From Bacteroidota bacterium (lineage in GTDB: Bacteria; Bacteroidota; Bacteroidia; 2-12-FULL-35-15): a DNA stretch of 42,295 bases. Made by a program: the position numbers and the translations under genes. The notes under the pieces are model-generated. The model saw only the letters and a list, made by a program, of their open reading frames with translations. It was not told where the DNA came from and ran no database searches. The stretch covers positions 1 to 42,295 of the forward strand of contig CANFLQ010000012.1 of assembly GCA_947447995.1 (NCBI GenBank), written 5' to 3'. Within the stretch, counting starts at the first letter, position 1. Each line of letters opens with the position of its first letter. Below are positions 33,513 to 41,947 of this stretch, piece after piece.

Positions 33513-36113
33513 TTATTGATAATCCTGCCACTGTCTTCTTCTGGTCAATTTCAAATCTCTTAACACAGATGATTTAACATTGATATTAAGCGAATAACTT
33601 TGCCGAAATCCAAATGGAATCCAGTTAAAACTCATTTCCCAACAATGTAGGTCGCGATAAATATCAATAGAAGTTAAACTTAATTTTTTTGTTTCAAAAT
33701 CAAAACCAGAACTTACACTGATTTTCCATTTTTGTGTAAGACTTAAATCTCCACTAAAACGTGCAGTTTGTGTTACTGTTTTTTGAAATCCATCTAAAGT
33801 ACTTGCTTGTGTTTTTGAATACTGCAAATTGTAGGATACTGTTAAATTCCAGGGTACATTAAAATCAATATACGCATTCGGATGGGTATTAATATAATCT
33901 ATTTGATCTTGATCTTCAGGACTTGCATCTTTTTTTGTTTTAGTTGTTGTTTTGCTGTGAAGGCTAGTTCCCAACGCTGCAGATGCTGAAGTTAATCGCC
34001 CTATTTTACCCTTACTCCATTCAAGGCGATCAATACGCTTACCTTGTTGGCTAGTTTGATAAGGATCTATTATAGCGTTGGTATTTACATCTAATAACTT
34101 AAATAATTTGGTACGCGCAGCCAAATTAACAGATTGCCATTTGAATGTTTTTGCAGCAATATTGTAAGATGTATTTGCACTAAAATTATCAATCAGCATT
34201 ACTTTTTTTATAGTTGCCCCCGAATCACTTTGTTGTTTTACTTTGGCTTCTAATGTATTATTTAAACCAAAAGAGATAACGCCAGATTTGCCAGCCCCAG
34301 GCCCCCCATATATACCATTTTGAAACATGGAATATTGATGAGTAGCACCTGTCGAACTCGATATGGTTTTATAATACCCATATTTACTTTCACTAAAATC
34401 AGGACGAAAACTAGCACCAATGCTGGGCGTTATAACATGCCGAATTTGTTTTAAATAGTTAGACTTGAAAAAATAATTACCATATACTATCGTATTTAAG
34501 TTAGCTGATAAACTAAAGTCATTTGCCATTTTTACTCCCTGTAAAGTGTCAGTTAGTATGGAGTCTTTTTTTGAGTCTTTACTTAAACCATAATGTTTCT
34601 CTACGGTTTGATAATAAATTCTGCTGGATGTAGTGATACCTGGACTAAAGTTAAAGTATTTTAAAAAATTAAAGGAAGCATTTATGGGTGCATTAAATTG
34701 TAATCCATTTTGCATTTTTTTTAATGTTTGCGGTTTAAAAAGAGTGGAGTCACCTGAACTTATTTGGTTTTTTGCATTTGCAGTTGGAGTTATAAAAATT
34801 TTATCATACCATTTCACACCCACTCTGTTTTTATTTTTAAAAGGTGAAATACGGTTCATTGTTAAAGCTAGCTCTGGCAGGGTGATATCTACCCTTTTAT
34901 TAATAGTGCTTTGGCTATGTCGTGCATTGGCCGAAAAATTAAATGGCGTTCCGATAAATGTTTTTCTATATGAAATACTGGATTGATAGGTGTTTTGTAA
35001 ATAAGATCCAGTAGGGTTTCCATTAATTTTATTATTTGAGCTGCTCCCGGCATTAACATTTGCCGAAAACAGGCTGCTTGGATTCGCTTTCGAATCCTGT
35101 GAATGATTCCAATTAATAGCAAAGTTGGTCTGTTTTATAGCGTTTGCAAATGCCAGACTCCCTATTACTGTATGGGAATAAGATAAGTTAACAAGTCCGT
35201 TATAATGATATCGGTTTTTGTAATTGCTGTTTGTTCTAATTGCAAAACCACTATTTGCGTATACATCTCCCGTCAACGCTAAATCAATATATTCGTTTTT
35301 ACCAATGTAAAAACCTCCGTTTTTTAAAAAGAAACCCATTTGTTGTGATTCCCCATAGGTAGGCATGAGTAGCCCAGAAGCCCTGCCTTTTTTGTTTGGG
35401 AAAAATCCAAACGGAATTGCCAATGGAGTAGGTATATCAGCTAGATATAATTGAGCCGGCCCGGTAATAATTTTATCATCTTGTATTACTTTTATTTTTT
35501 TTGCTCCAATATAAAAGTGGGGATCTTCTTTATCACAGGTAGTATACTTTCCATGTCCAACATAAAAAACGCCACTACTGTCCTTTTTTATATCCCTGCC
35601 AAGTATAAAACCTTCCCCTTGTTGTGTAATCACATCTTTAATTTTTCCTTTTTTTGTTTTAAAGTTATAGGTAATTTCTCCAGCTTTAAATTTTTCGGTT
35701 CCTTGTTCCGAAACAGGTTTCTGTACAATTTTTCCGGAACTGTCCTTTATTCCCCTTGAATAAATCATGTTTCTCCCAAAATCCAGTTCTATATAACCAG
35801 CCTGTAATTTCATATCACCATAAACCACAACAGCATTATTATAGAGATATGCTTTTTTATTTGTCATGTCCAGCACTAGGGAATCAGTGGCACTATAGGT
35901 AACTTTTTCATCTAAAAAGTTATTTTTTTCTTCCGGTTTAGTGATGGTGTCACCAATAATAAAATGGCTTTTAAAAGCGTTATTGAAACTTTTAAACCCT
36001 TTGTTATGATGGGAAAGCGTGTGTAACGAAACAGAAACACTGCTAGCAAAGTTTGATGTAGTTATTAACATACAAACAAGGATAAAAAGTGTTTTAATAG
36101 AAAATGCTTGCAA
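33513..36113 (-). CDS. lptD: LPS-assembly protein LptD (outer-membrane barrel)
   Basis: This 866-residue protein places lipopolysaccharide in the outer leaflet of the outer membrane. A signal peptide (SIKTLFILVCMLITTSNFAS) is followed by an OstA/LptA-like periplasmic domain (about 60-230: SATDSLVLDMTNKKAYLYNN, GEITYNFKTKKGKI), then the diagnostic region from KYTTCDKEDPHFYIGAKKI through FGFFPNKKGRASGLLMPTYG and a long barrel rich in short beta strands. The start is TTG at 36113, which gives a complete signal peptide; an ATG at 36071 would cut it. A TAGTTTTG -7-like box lies 41 bases upstream. It is divergent from the amidase gene, and an OstA-like protein lies at the right edge. Confidence 0.9.
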   Translation of the reverse strand: MQAFSIKTLFILVCMLITTSNFASSVSVSLHTLSHHNKGFKSFNNAFKSHFIIGDTITKPEEKNNFLDEKVTYSATDSLVLDMTNKKAYLYNNAVVVYGDMKLQAGYIELDFGRNMIYSRGIKDSSGKIVQKPVSEQGTEKFKAGEITYNFKTKKGKIKDVITQQGEGFILGRDIKKDSSGVFYVGHGKYTTCDKEDPHFYIGAKKIKVIQDDKIITGPAQLYLADIPTPLAIPFGFFPNKKGRASGLLMPTYGESQQMGFFLKNGGFYIGKNEYIDLALTGDVYANSGFAIRTNSNYKNRYHYNGLVNLSYSHTVIGSLAFANAIKQTNFAINWNHSQDSKANPSSLFSANVNAGSSSNNKINGNPTGSYLQNTYQSSISYRKTFIGTPFNFSANARHSQSTINKRVDITLPELALTMNRISPFKNKNRVGVKWYDKIFITPTANAKNQISSGDSTLFKPQTLKKMQNGLQFNAPINASFNFLKYFNFSPGITTSSRIYYQTVEKHYGLSKDSKKDSILTDTLQGVKMANDFSLSANLNTIVYGNYFFKSNYLKQIRHVITPSIGASFRPDFSESKYGYYKTISSSTGATHQYSMFQNGIYGGPGAGKSGVISFGLNNTLEAKVKQQSDSGATIKKVMLIDNFSANTSYNIAAKTFKWQSVNLAARTKLFKLLDVNTNAIIDPYQTSQQGKRIDRLEWSKGKIGRLTSASAALGTSLHSKTTTKTKKDASPEDQDQIDYINTHPNAYIDFNVPWNLTVSYNLQYSKTQASTLDGFQKTVTQTARFSGDLSLTQKWKISVSSGFDFETKKLSLTSIDIYRDLHCWEMSFNWIPFGFRQSYSLNINVKSSVLRDLKLTRRRQWQDYQ

Positions 36114-36153
36114 TTTTAACCACTATTTTTGTGAATACTTACCTTTAAAGGCT

Positions 36154-36161
36154 CAAAACTA
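36154..36161 (-). promoter_or_regulatory. -7 box for lptD
   Basis: On the minus strand TAGTTTTG matches TAnnTTTG in the 92-base gap between the divergent lptD and amidase genes. The -33 element is poor, so this is a weak call. Confidence 0.33.
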
Positions 36162-36205
36162 ATTAAAAAAACTGTGGCAATTAATAATTTAAGAATTTGA
36201 TACTC

Positions 36206-37543
36206 TTGAAAAAATATAGTTATATGCCAATATTGTTGGTATTCTGTTTTTTAGAAACGTCGTTTACTTCAAAGTTCGTACCCTTTTATGGTGTTAAAAC
36301 CATTGTTATTGATGCTGGCCATGGTGGTAAAGATCCCGGTTGCCACGGAACCAAGCATAAAGAAAAAGATGTAGCATTGGCCGTAGCCCTTAAATTTGGT
36401 AAGTATATCGAAGAAAATTTAAAGGATGTAAGAGTAATTTATACCAGAAAAACCGATGTTTTTGTTGAACTACAAGAGCGTGCCGAAATTGCAAACAGGG
36501 CTAAAGCCGATCTTTTTGTATCCATTCACTGTAACTCAGCTTGTGCTAGAGATAAAAAATTGAAACGCGATGTTTGTCGCGACCAGGTACACGGTGCCGA
36601 AACGTATGTGATGGGTATCAAAAATGAAAACGGTAAACTCAACATCGCCAAACGCGAAAACTCTGCCATCCTTTTAGAAGATAATTATGTAAAAAAATAC
36701 GAAGGTTTCGATCCTAATTCCGATGAATCTTATATCATCATGAGTATGTTTGCAGATACTTATTTGGATCAAAGTTTAAATTTTGCGTCCAAGGTTCAGA
36801 AACAATATTGTGAAAAAATTGGAAGAACTGATAAAGGAGTTAAACGCGCCAGTTTGTGGGTGTTGTGGCGTACGTACATGCCAAGTTTATTAACAGAGAT
36901 AGGCTATTTGACCAATTTGCAGGAAGAGCATTTCTTAGGCTCGGTAAAAGGGCAAGAGTATATAGCTTCTGGATTGTTTCGTGCTTTTCGCGAATATAAA
37001 GATGAACTGGAAGGTACTGTAAAAAAATACGATGATGAGTTTGAGCGTCAGATACGTTATACCTTATGCAAAGCCGATTCATTGGAAATTGAAAACGCTC
37101 GAAAAGAACAAAATTCGGTTAAACCTGATACCACATCCGTAGTGAAAGAAACTACAAATGTGAAAGACACCGTAAAAAAAGACACCGTAAAAAAAGTTGC
37201 CACTACCGAAAGTCCGACAGTTACCTCCCCCCCCGTTCAGGAAAAAAAGCCAGATACTCCGACAGCTCCGCCTGTAAAAACCGATGAAATAAAAAAACAA
37301 CTGCTTGTTTATAAAGTACAGTTATTATCGTCCGATAAAAAAATATCCATCAACTCTGAACAATTTAAAAAAGTTGAAACACTTGGCGAATACATAGAAA
37401 ACGGAGTTTACAAATATACTTCGGGACAATTTTTAAGTTTTGAAGAAGCCAATATAATTAAACAAAAATTGCGTAAATTGGGCTTTAAAGACGCGTTTGT
37501 AATAGGTATGCAAAACGGAAAAAGAGTGCCAATTAAACAATAA
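36206..37543 (+). CDS. N-acetylmuramoyl-L-alanine amidase (Amidase_3) with SPOR domain
   Basis: About 445 residues. The catalytic domain (about 25-280) carries the zinc ligands: VIDAGHGGKDPGCHG (His), ERAEIANRAK (Glu) and FVSIHCNS (His), plus the catalytic glutamate in LLTEIGYLTN. This enzyme cuts the amide between MurNAc and L-Ala, allowing cell separation. A Thr/Lys/Pro-rich linker (about 300-365) leads to a C-terminal SPOR-like domain (LLVYKVQLLSSD...YKYTSGQF...FKDAFVIGM), which targets denuded glycan at division sites. The TTG at 36206 gives MKKYSYMPILLVF, a good signal sequence; an ATG at 36224 is an alternative. Next downstream is the MlaD-like gene. Confidence 0.9.
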   Translation: MKKYSYMPILLVFCFLETSFTSKFVPFYGVKTIVIDAGHGGKDPGCHGTKHKEKDVALAVALKFGKYIEENLKDVRVIYTRKTDVFVELQERAEIANRAKADLFVSIHCNSACARDKKLKRDVCRDQVHGAETYVMGIKNENGKLNIAKRENSAILLEDNYVKKYEGFDPNSDESYIIMSMFADTYLDQSLNFASKVQKQYCEKIGRTDKGVKRASLWVLWRTYMPSLLTEIGYLTNLQEEHFLGSVKGQEYIASGLFRAFREYKDELEGTVKKYDDEFERQIRYTLCKADSLEIENARKEQNSVKPDTTSVVKETTNVKDTVKKDTVKKVATTESPTVTSPPVQEKKPDTPTAPPVKTDEIKKQLLVYKVQLLSSDKKISINSEQFKKVETLGEYIENGVYKYTSGQFLSFEEANIIKQKLRKLGFKDAFVIGMQNGKRVPIKQ

Positions 37544-37545
37544 GG

Positions 37546-37574
37546 TTTAGCGTTTGATTTAAAGCTTAATTTTG
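37546..37574 (+). promoter_or_regulatory. Probable promoter of the MlaD-like gene
   Basis: TTTA (37546-37549), a 17-base spacer and TAATTTTG (37567-37574) approximate the Bacteroidota consensus. A start near 37580 would give a leader of about 58 bases to the GTG at 37638, which supports that start over the TTG at 37572. Confidence 0.38.
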
Positions 37575-37637
37575 AATACATTAGGATTTCAGAATAAATT
37601 ATTAAATTTGTCAGAATCTAGAACAAAGTATAAAATA

Positions 37638-38615
37638 GTGAAGATATCAAAAGAAGTAATAATAGGCATAGCCTTTTTAGTAGCCATCGGTTGTTTTATT
37701 TTTGGGTTTAACTTTTTAAAGGGTAAAAACTATTTTTCTAATCAACGTAAATTTTACGCTGTTTATAAGGATATTGATGGTTTAGTTGAAGCCAATCCTT
37801 TAATTATTAATGGTTATAAAGTGGGAATAGTTGGCGCTATTAAACTATCTTCCGATACTAGCAGAAGCGTTATAGTTACTCTACTTTTAGATGATGAAGT
37901 GAAGGTTCCCCGTAATTCAATTGCAAAAGTTGTGAGTTCCGATATATTAGGTTCAAAAGCAGTGCGCTTAGAATTAGGTACAGGTATTGTGTATGCCAAT
38001 GATGGTGATACATTACAGTCAGATCAGGAAGATAATTTAAAGCAAGCTGTTAATAAAACCATCGCTCCATTGCAAAAAAAAGCAGAAGGTTTAATATCGT
38101 CAATAGATTCCGTAATGATTGTAGTACAAGCTGTGTTTAATTCAAAAGCTCAGGAAAATCTGGCTAAAAGTTTTGAGCATATAAGTTTGGCCGTGTCCTC
38201 TCTTCAAACTACTTCTTATAGGTTAGATACCTTGGTAGTAAATGAAAAAGGAAAGATTTCTAGTATTTTAAGTAAAGTAAATGTACTTACAACAACATTG
38301 GCCAATAATAGTGAAAAGCTATCCAATGTTATCACTAATTTTTCTGCCATCAGTGACTCTATTGCCAAGTCTAAATTAACATCCGTTATTAGTAATGCCG
38401 ATGTTGCATTAACGCAGGTATCTCAAATAATGAATAAAGTAAATAAAGGTGAAGGCTCTTTGGGTATGCTAGTCAATAGTGATAGTTTGTATCGTAAGCT
38501 GGATAAATCGGCAGATGATTTGGATAAATTGTTAATAGATTTACGTATGAATCCTCATCGTTATGTACAAGTTTCGGTATTTGGAGGGAAGGATAAAAAT
38601 AAGCCAGCTAAATAA
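37638..38615 (+). CDS. MlaD/MCE-family lipid-transport protein
   Basis: About 326 residues from a GTG start (VKISKEVIIGIAF), which matches the family pattern of a short cytoplasmic tail before one transmembrane helix (about 7-29). The MCE domain follows (FYAVYKDIDGLVEANPLIINGYKVG to VVSSDILGSKAVRLELG). A long helical, coiled-coil region continues to the end. MCE proteins bind phospholipids as a hexamer and pass them between inner and outer membranes with an ABC transporter; no MlaE/F partner is in this window. An in-frame TTG at 37572 would add 22 residues but overlaps a -7 box. The amidase gene ends 94 bases upstream. Confidence 0.85.
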   Translation: MKISKEVIIGIAFLVAIGCFIFGFNFLKGKNYFSNQRKFYAVYKDIDGLVEANPLIINGYKVGIVGAIKLSSDTSRSVIVTLLLDDEVKVPRNSIAKVVSSDILGSKAVRLELGTGIVYANDGDTLQSDQEDNLKQAVNKTIAPLQKKAEGLISSIDSVMIVVQAVFNSKAQENLAKSFEHISLAVSSLQTTSYRLDTLVVNEKGKISSILSKVNVLTTTLANNSEKLSNVITNFSAISDSIAKSKLTSVISNADVALTQVSQIMNKVNKGEGSLGMLVNSDSLYRKLDKSADDLDKLLIDLRMNPHRYVQVSVFGGKDKNKPAK

Positions 38616-38617
38616 TA

Positions 38618-38640
38618 GCCCTATTAATCAAGGCTTTTTT
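38618..38640 (+). terminator. Possible weak terminator after the MlaD-like gene
   Basis: AGCC-CT / AAGGCT pairs around an ATTAATC loop and is followed by TTTTTT. The stem is only four to five pairs, so efficiency is doubtful. Confidence 0.35.
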
Positions 38641-38669
38641 AGTACGTAAATGTATTTTTTTTATATTTG
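38638..38669 (+). promoter_or_regulatory. Probable promoter of the Fe-S/HAD/CCG operon
   Basis: TTTA (38638-38641), a 20-base spacer and TATATTTG (38662-38669) match the Bacteroidota consensus with one -33 mismatch. The leader to the ATG at 38772 would be about 95 bases, unusually long for this window. Confidence 0.4.
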
Positions 38670-38771
38670 TATTTTTAAATATTTTTTCCAATTTACAGAT
38701 TTTGGAATCCGTTTTTTTTGTAAGTATTTTATTTTTTAGATGACTATATATTATTAAACACTGTTAAAATT

Positions 38772-40097
38772 ATGATTGCAAGCATTATTTTTATTTTATT
38801 AATTGTTGCGGGAGTTACTTTTTCTACTATTAATGCCCGTAAAATTATTCGTAATATCGGCTTAGGTAAGGATGTTAATATGACAGACCAACCCAGTCAA
38901 CGTTGGAAATTAATGACGCTTGTAGCTTTAGGGCAAAAGAAAATGTTTGCACGTCCTATTCCTGCAATCTTGCACATATTTTTATATGCTGCTTTTGTTA
39001 TTACCCAAATAGAGTTGATAGAAATTTTTGTTGACGGTATTATCGGGACTCATCGTGTTTTTCGTCCTGCTTTGGGAGGTTTTTATACCTTCATGGTAAG
39101 TTTTATTGAAATATTGTCGGTATTGGCAATGATTGGAACCATTGCATTTTTATCGCGACGAAATTTGTTAAAGATACCGCGTTTGGTAAAAAGCGAATTA
39201 AATGGTTGGCCAAAATTGGATGCTAACTTTATTTTAATTGCTGAGTTTGTTTTGATCTGTTTCATTTTTATGATGAACGGGGCAGACGAAGTACTTTATT
39301 CAAGAGGTATGTCGCACGCAACCGATTTAGGTGATGGTTCATTAGGTTTATCTATCAGCAGCAAATTAGGTCCATTGCTTTTTGGTGGAATGTCTGACCA
39401 TACATTGCATATAATAGAGCGTATAGGATGGTGGGGACATATCATATTAGTTTTTGGATACTTAAATTATTTACCTTACTCCAAACATTTACACATCTTA
39501 TTGGCATTCCCTAATGTGTATTTCTCCAACTTAAATCCTAAAGGGCAATTTACCAATTTAGAATCGGTAACCAACGAGGTAAAAGCAATGATGGATCCTA
39601 CATTTACTCCGCCACCTCCTGCAAATCCTGATCAACCAATGCGTTTTGGTGCAAAAGATGTAACTGACCTGAGTTGGAAACAATTATTAAATGCTTATAG
39701 CTGTACAGAATGCGGACGTTGTACTTCCGTTTGTCCTGCTAATACAACAGGAAAATTATTATCACCACGTAAGATCATGATGGATACCCGCGACCGTTTG
39801 GTAGAAGTAGGTGAGAACATTGATAAAAATGGTGGAACATTTGTGGACGATGGAAAAACATTGGGTTCATATATTACCAAAGAAGAATTATGGGCTTGTA
39901 CATCTTGTAACGGATGCGTTGAAGCTTGCCCAATAAACATTGATCCATTAAGCATCATTATGGATATGCGTAGGTTCTTAGTAATGGAAGAAAGTTCAGC
40001 ACCAACCGAATTAACAGGCATGTTCACCAATATTGAAAACAACGGTGCGCCTTGGCAATTCCCTCCTTCCGACAGATTGAACTGGAAAAACGAATAA
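38772..40097 (+). CDS. Membrane (Fe-S)-binding oxidoreductase subunit, HdrC/HdrE-like
   Basis: This 441-residue protein has about five to six transmembrane helices in the first 250 residues, resembling a nitrate-reductase-gamma/HdrE-type cytochrome b region with several histidines (LHIFLYAAF, GMSHATDLG, DHTLHIIERIGWWGH, KHLHILLAFP). Two 4Fe-4S motifs follow: CTECGRCTSVCP (about 311-322) and CTSCNGCVEACP (about 376-387), like HdrC/GlpC. It likely moves electrons between quinones and a soluble partner. The CCG protein gene two positions downstream would be the HdrB-like partner, with a small HAD gene between. The physiological donor is unknown. Confidence 0.85.
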   Translation: MIASIIFILLIVAGVTFSTINARKIIRNIGLGKDVNMTDQPSQRWKLMTLVALGQKKMFARPIPAILHIFLYAAFVITQIELIEIFVDGIIGTHRVFRPALGGFYTFMVSFIEILSVLAMIGTIAFLSRRNLLKIPRLVKSELNGWPKLDANFILIAEFVLICFIFMMNGADEVLYSRGMSHATDLGDGSLGLSISSKLGPLLFGGMSDHTLHIIERIGWWGHIILVFGYLNYLPYSKHLHILLAFPNVYFSNLNPKGQFTNLESVTNEVKAMMDPTFTPPPPANPDQPMRFGAKDVTDLSWKQLLNAYSCTECGRCTSVCPANTTGKLLSPRKIMMDTRDRLVEVGENIDKNGGTFVDDGKTLGSYITKEELWACTSCNGCVEACPINIDPLSIIMDMRRFLVMEESSAPTELTGMFTNIENNGAPWQFPPSDRLNWKNE

Positions 40098-40101
40098 GCC
40101 T

Positions 40102-40169
40102 AAATTGCAGATTACAAATTACAGATTGCAAATTGCTTGCAACTAATAACTAATAACTAATTAACTATT
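40102..40169. repeat. Tandem AAATTGCAGATTAC / TAATAAC repeats
   Basis: The 74-base gap between two operon genes is filled by two word repeats: AAATTGCAGATTACAAATTA with CAGATTGCAAATTGC, then CTAATAACTAATAACTAATT. These are low-complexity Bacteroidota-type intergenic words. No stem or promoter is evident. Confidence 0.55.
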
Positions 40170-40171
40170 AA

Positions 40172-40597
40172 ATGACTGAACCAAATTTAATACCGGCTGA
40201 AGAGAATGGAAAACATATCAGTCCTATTTTGCCTGCCGATGTAAAAAATTATTTAATTGATATCGATGGAACCATTTGTGATGATATTCCTAACGAAGAA
40301 CCGGAACGTATGGCGACAGCTGCATTGTATCCAGATGCGTTGACTATTTGCAATAAATGGTACGACGAAGGTCATATCATTACTTTTTTTACTTCACGTA
40401 CCGAAGCGCACAGAGAGGTAACTGAAAAATGGTTGAAAGCCAACGGTTTTAAATATCATGGATTATTAGTAGGTAAACCAAGAGGTGGAAATTACCATTG
40501 GATAGATAATCACATTGTACGTGCAACACGTTACGAAGGTAATTTTACTGATTTGGTAAAACAAGAAGTTACCATCGAAGTTTTTAAAAATAAATAA
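40172..40597 (+). CDS. Small HAD-superfamily phosphatase
   Basis: This 141-residue HAD protein has all four catalytic motifs: DIDGT (D30 nucleophile, D32 acid/base), FFTSRTE (T74/S75, motif II), K102 in VGKPRGG (motif III) and WIDNHIV (D112, motif IV). It is short, with no cap domain, like phosphatases acting on phosphorylated sugars or larger substrates. Some databases call similar proteins phosphoheptose isomerase; the motifs are those of a phosphatase. It is between the two redox genes of the operon, 74 bases after the first and 13 before the second. Its substrate and its link to Fe-S redox chemistry are unknown. Confidence 0.8.
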   Translation: MTEPNLIPAEENGKHISPILPADVKNYLIDIDGTICDDIPNEEPERMATAALYPDALTICNKWYDEGHIITFFTSRTEAHREVTEKWLKANGFKYHGLLVGKPRGGNYHWIDNHIVRATRYEGNFTDLVKQEVTIEVFKNK

Positions 40598-40610
40598 AGA
40601 TTATAGAATT

Positions 40611-41402
40611 ATGAGCGAAGCTTTGAAAGTACCGACAATGGCGGATTATATGGCAACCGGAGAAACTCCCGAAATTTTGTTTTGGGTAGGTTGTGCTGGA
40701 AGTTTTGATGATAGAGCAAAAAAAATTACAAAAGCATTGGTGAAAATTTTAAATCATGCCAATGTTAAGTTTGCAGTATTGGGTACTGAAGAAAGTTGTA
40801 CCGGTGATCCTGCAAAACGAGCAGGGAATGAGTTTTTGTTCCAAATGCAGGCAATGACCAATATTACGGTAATGAACGAATATCAGGTAAAAAAGATAGT
40901 AACGGCTTGTCCGCATTGTTTTAATACCTTGAAAAATGAATATCCTAACCTTGGGGGTAATTACCAAGTAGTACACCATACTGAGCTTTTGCAAGATTTA
41001 CTTAGCAGTGGCAGAATTAAAATTGAAGGTGGTAGCTTTAAAGGTAAAAAAATTACTTTTCACGATCCTTGTTATTTGGGACGTGCAAATGATGTTTACG
41101 AAGCACCTCGTGAGGTAATGGTAAATTTAGATGCTGAGTTAATGGAAATGAAACGTAGCAAAGCCAATGGTTTTTGCTGCGGAGCAGGTGGAGCGCAAAT
41201 GTTTAAAGAGGCAGAAAAAGGAGATAGAGAAGTAAACGTAGAACGTGCAGAAGAAGCGTTGGCATTAAATCCGGATATTATTGCCGTAGGTTGTCCGTTT
41301 TGCAATACCATGATGACTGATGGAGTTAAATTCTTTAATAAAGAACACCAAGTTAAAGTATTGGATGTTGCCGAAATGATTGCGCAAGCCCAGGATTTGT
41401 AA
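40611..41402 (+). CDS. CCG-domain (Fe-S)-binding oxidoreductase, HdrB/LldE-like
   Basis: This 263-residue cytoplasmic protein has two cysteine-rich CCG-type halves: ILFWVGCAGSFDDRA with ESCTGDPAKR and TACPHCFNTLKN, then ITFHDPCYLGRANDVYEAPR with FCCGAGGAQMF and VGCPFCNTMMTDG. These ligate 4Fe-4S or the noncubane cluster known from heterodisulfide reductase subunit B. It likely forms a complex with the membrane Fe-S protein encoded at 38772, which supplies the ferredoxin-like domains. The GAGGAQMF variant is typical of the Bacteroidota family. Nothing shows whether the substrate is a disulfide, lactate-like acid or another donor. Confidence 0.88.
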   Translation: MSEALKVPTMADYMATGETPEILFWVGCAGSFDDRAKKITKALVKILNHANVKFAVLGTEESCTGDPAKRAGNEFLFQMQAMTNITVMNEYQVKKIVTACPHCFNTLKNEYPNLGGNYQVVHHTELLQDLLSSGRIKIEGGSFKGKKITFHDPCYLGRANDVYEAPREVMVNLDAELMEMKRSKANGFCCGAGGAQMFKEAEKGDREVNVERAEEALALNPDIIAVGCPFCNTMMTDGVKFFNKEHQVKVLDVAEMIAQAQDL

Positions 41403-41420
41403 GCCTTACTACTTCTTAAT

Positions 41421-41443
41421 CCCCTCTCCTAAAAGAGAGGGGG
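41421..41443. repeat. CCCCTCTC/GAGAGGGG palindromic element
   Basis: CCCCTCTC and GAGAGGGG form an eight-pair stem around a CTAAAA loop, between the CCG protein gene and the next gene. No T-run follows, so it may stabilise or process the transcript rather than end it. It shares words with the elements inside the RsmB-like gene. Confidence 0.6.
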
Positions 41444-41456
41444 CTATAATTAAATA

Positions 41457-41942
41457 ATGAACTCTATAAAAAACATGCCTTCCAATGCCCGTGTATGGGT
41501 ATACCAAAGCAACAGAATTTTGTCTGAAATTGAGCTAAAGGCAATTGAAAACTCGGGACTTACTTTTATTAATAAATGGACTGCTCATGGAGCAAGTCTT
41601 AAAGCTAGTTTTGATGTGCTTTACAATCGTTTTGTTGTTATAGCTGTAGATGAGGCTCAGGCATTGGCAAGTGGTTGTAGTGTAGATAAATCTGTTCATT
41701 TTGTAAAAGAGTTGGAGCAACAGTTACAACTCAATTTCTTTGACCGCATGCAGGTAGTTTACCGTAAAGGAAATGAATTAGCATCTTGCAGTTTATCTGA
41801 ATTTGAAAAGTTAGCATCTCAAAATTTAGTAAATGAATCCACCATTGTTTTTAATAACATGGTAAATAATAAAACTGCTTTTGATACCGAATGGGAAGTG
41901 CCGCTGAAACAAAGCTGGCAAAGTAGGGTGTTAGTTTCTTAA
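41457..41942 (+). CDS. Conserved Bacteroidota protein of unknown function
   Basis: This 161-residue soluble protein has no signal, membrane segment, Walker motif or cysteine cluster. It reads VWVYQSNRILSEIELKAIEN near the start, then WTAHGASLKASFDVLYNRF, and FVVIAVDEAQALASGCSVDKS about the middle. It matches a group often labelled ABC transporter ATPase in Bacteroidota annotations, but the label is unsupported because no P-loop or signature exists. It lies 54 bases after the CCG protein gene and likely belongs to that operon. Since the same neighbour pair is, to my recollection, common in the phylum, an accessory role for the redox complex is possible. Confidence 0.7.
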   Translation: MNSIKNMPSNARVWVYQSNRILSEIELKAIENSGLTFINKWTAHGASLKASFDVLYNRFVVIAVDEAQALASGCSVDKSVHFVKELEQQLQLNFFDRMQVVYRKGNELASCSLSEFEKLASQNLVNESTIVFNNMVNNKTAFDTEWEVPLKQSWQSRVLVS

Positions 41943-41947
41943 TTCTA

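Noticed and set aside
34633-34986. 117-residue plus-strand frame opposite lptD
   Set aside because: No motif or promoter, and it is fully contained in the LptD barrel coding region.
36840-37300. Minus-strand frames opposite the amidase gene, rich in Phe and Gly or in Leu
   Set aside because: They mirror the Lys/Thr/Pro-rich linker and the catalytic domain codons of the amidase; they are antisense shadows.
40172-40597. Phosphoheptose isomerase
   Set aside because: The DIDGT, FTSR, K102 and D112 motifs are those of a HAD phosphatase, and no SIS domain is seen.
41421-41443. Rho-independent terminator after the CCG protein gene
   Set aside because: The hairpin is strong but no T-run follows it; it is recorded as a palindromic repeat.
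41457-41942. ABC transporter ATPase
   Set aside because: No Walker A, Walker B or LSGGQ signature is present in 161 residues.
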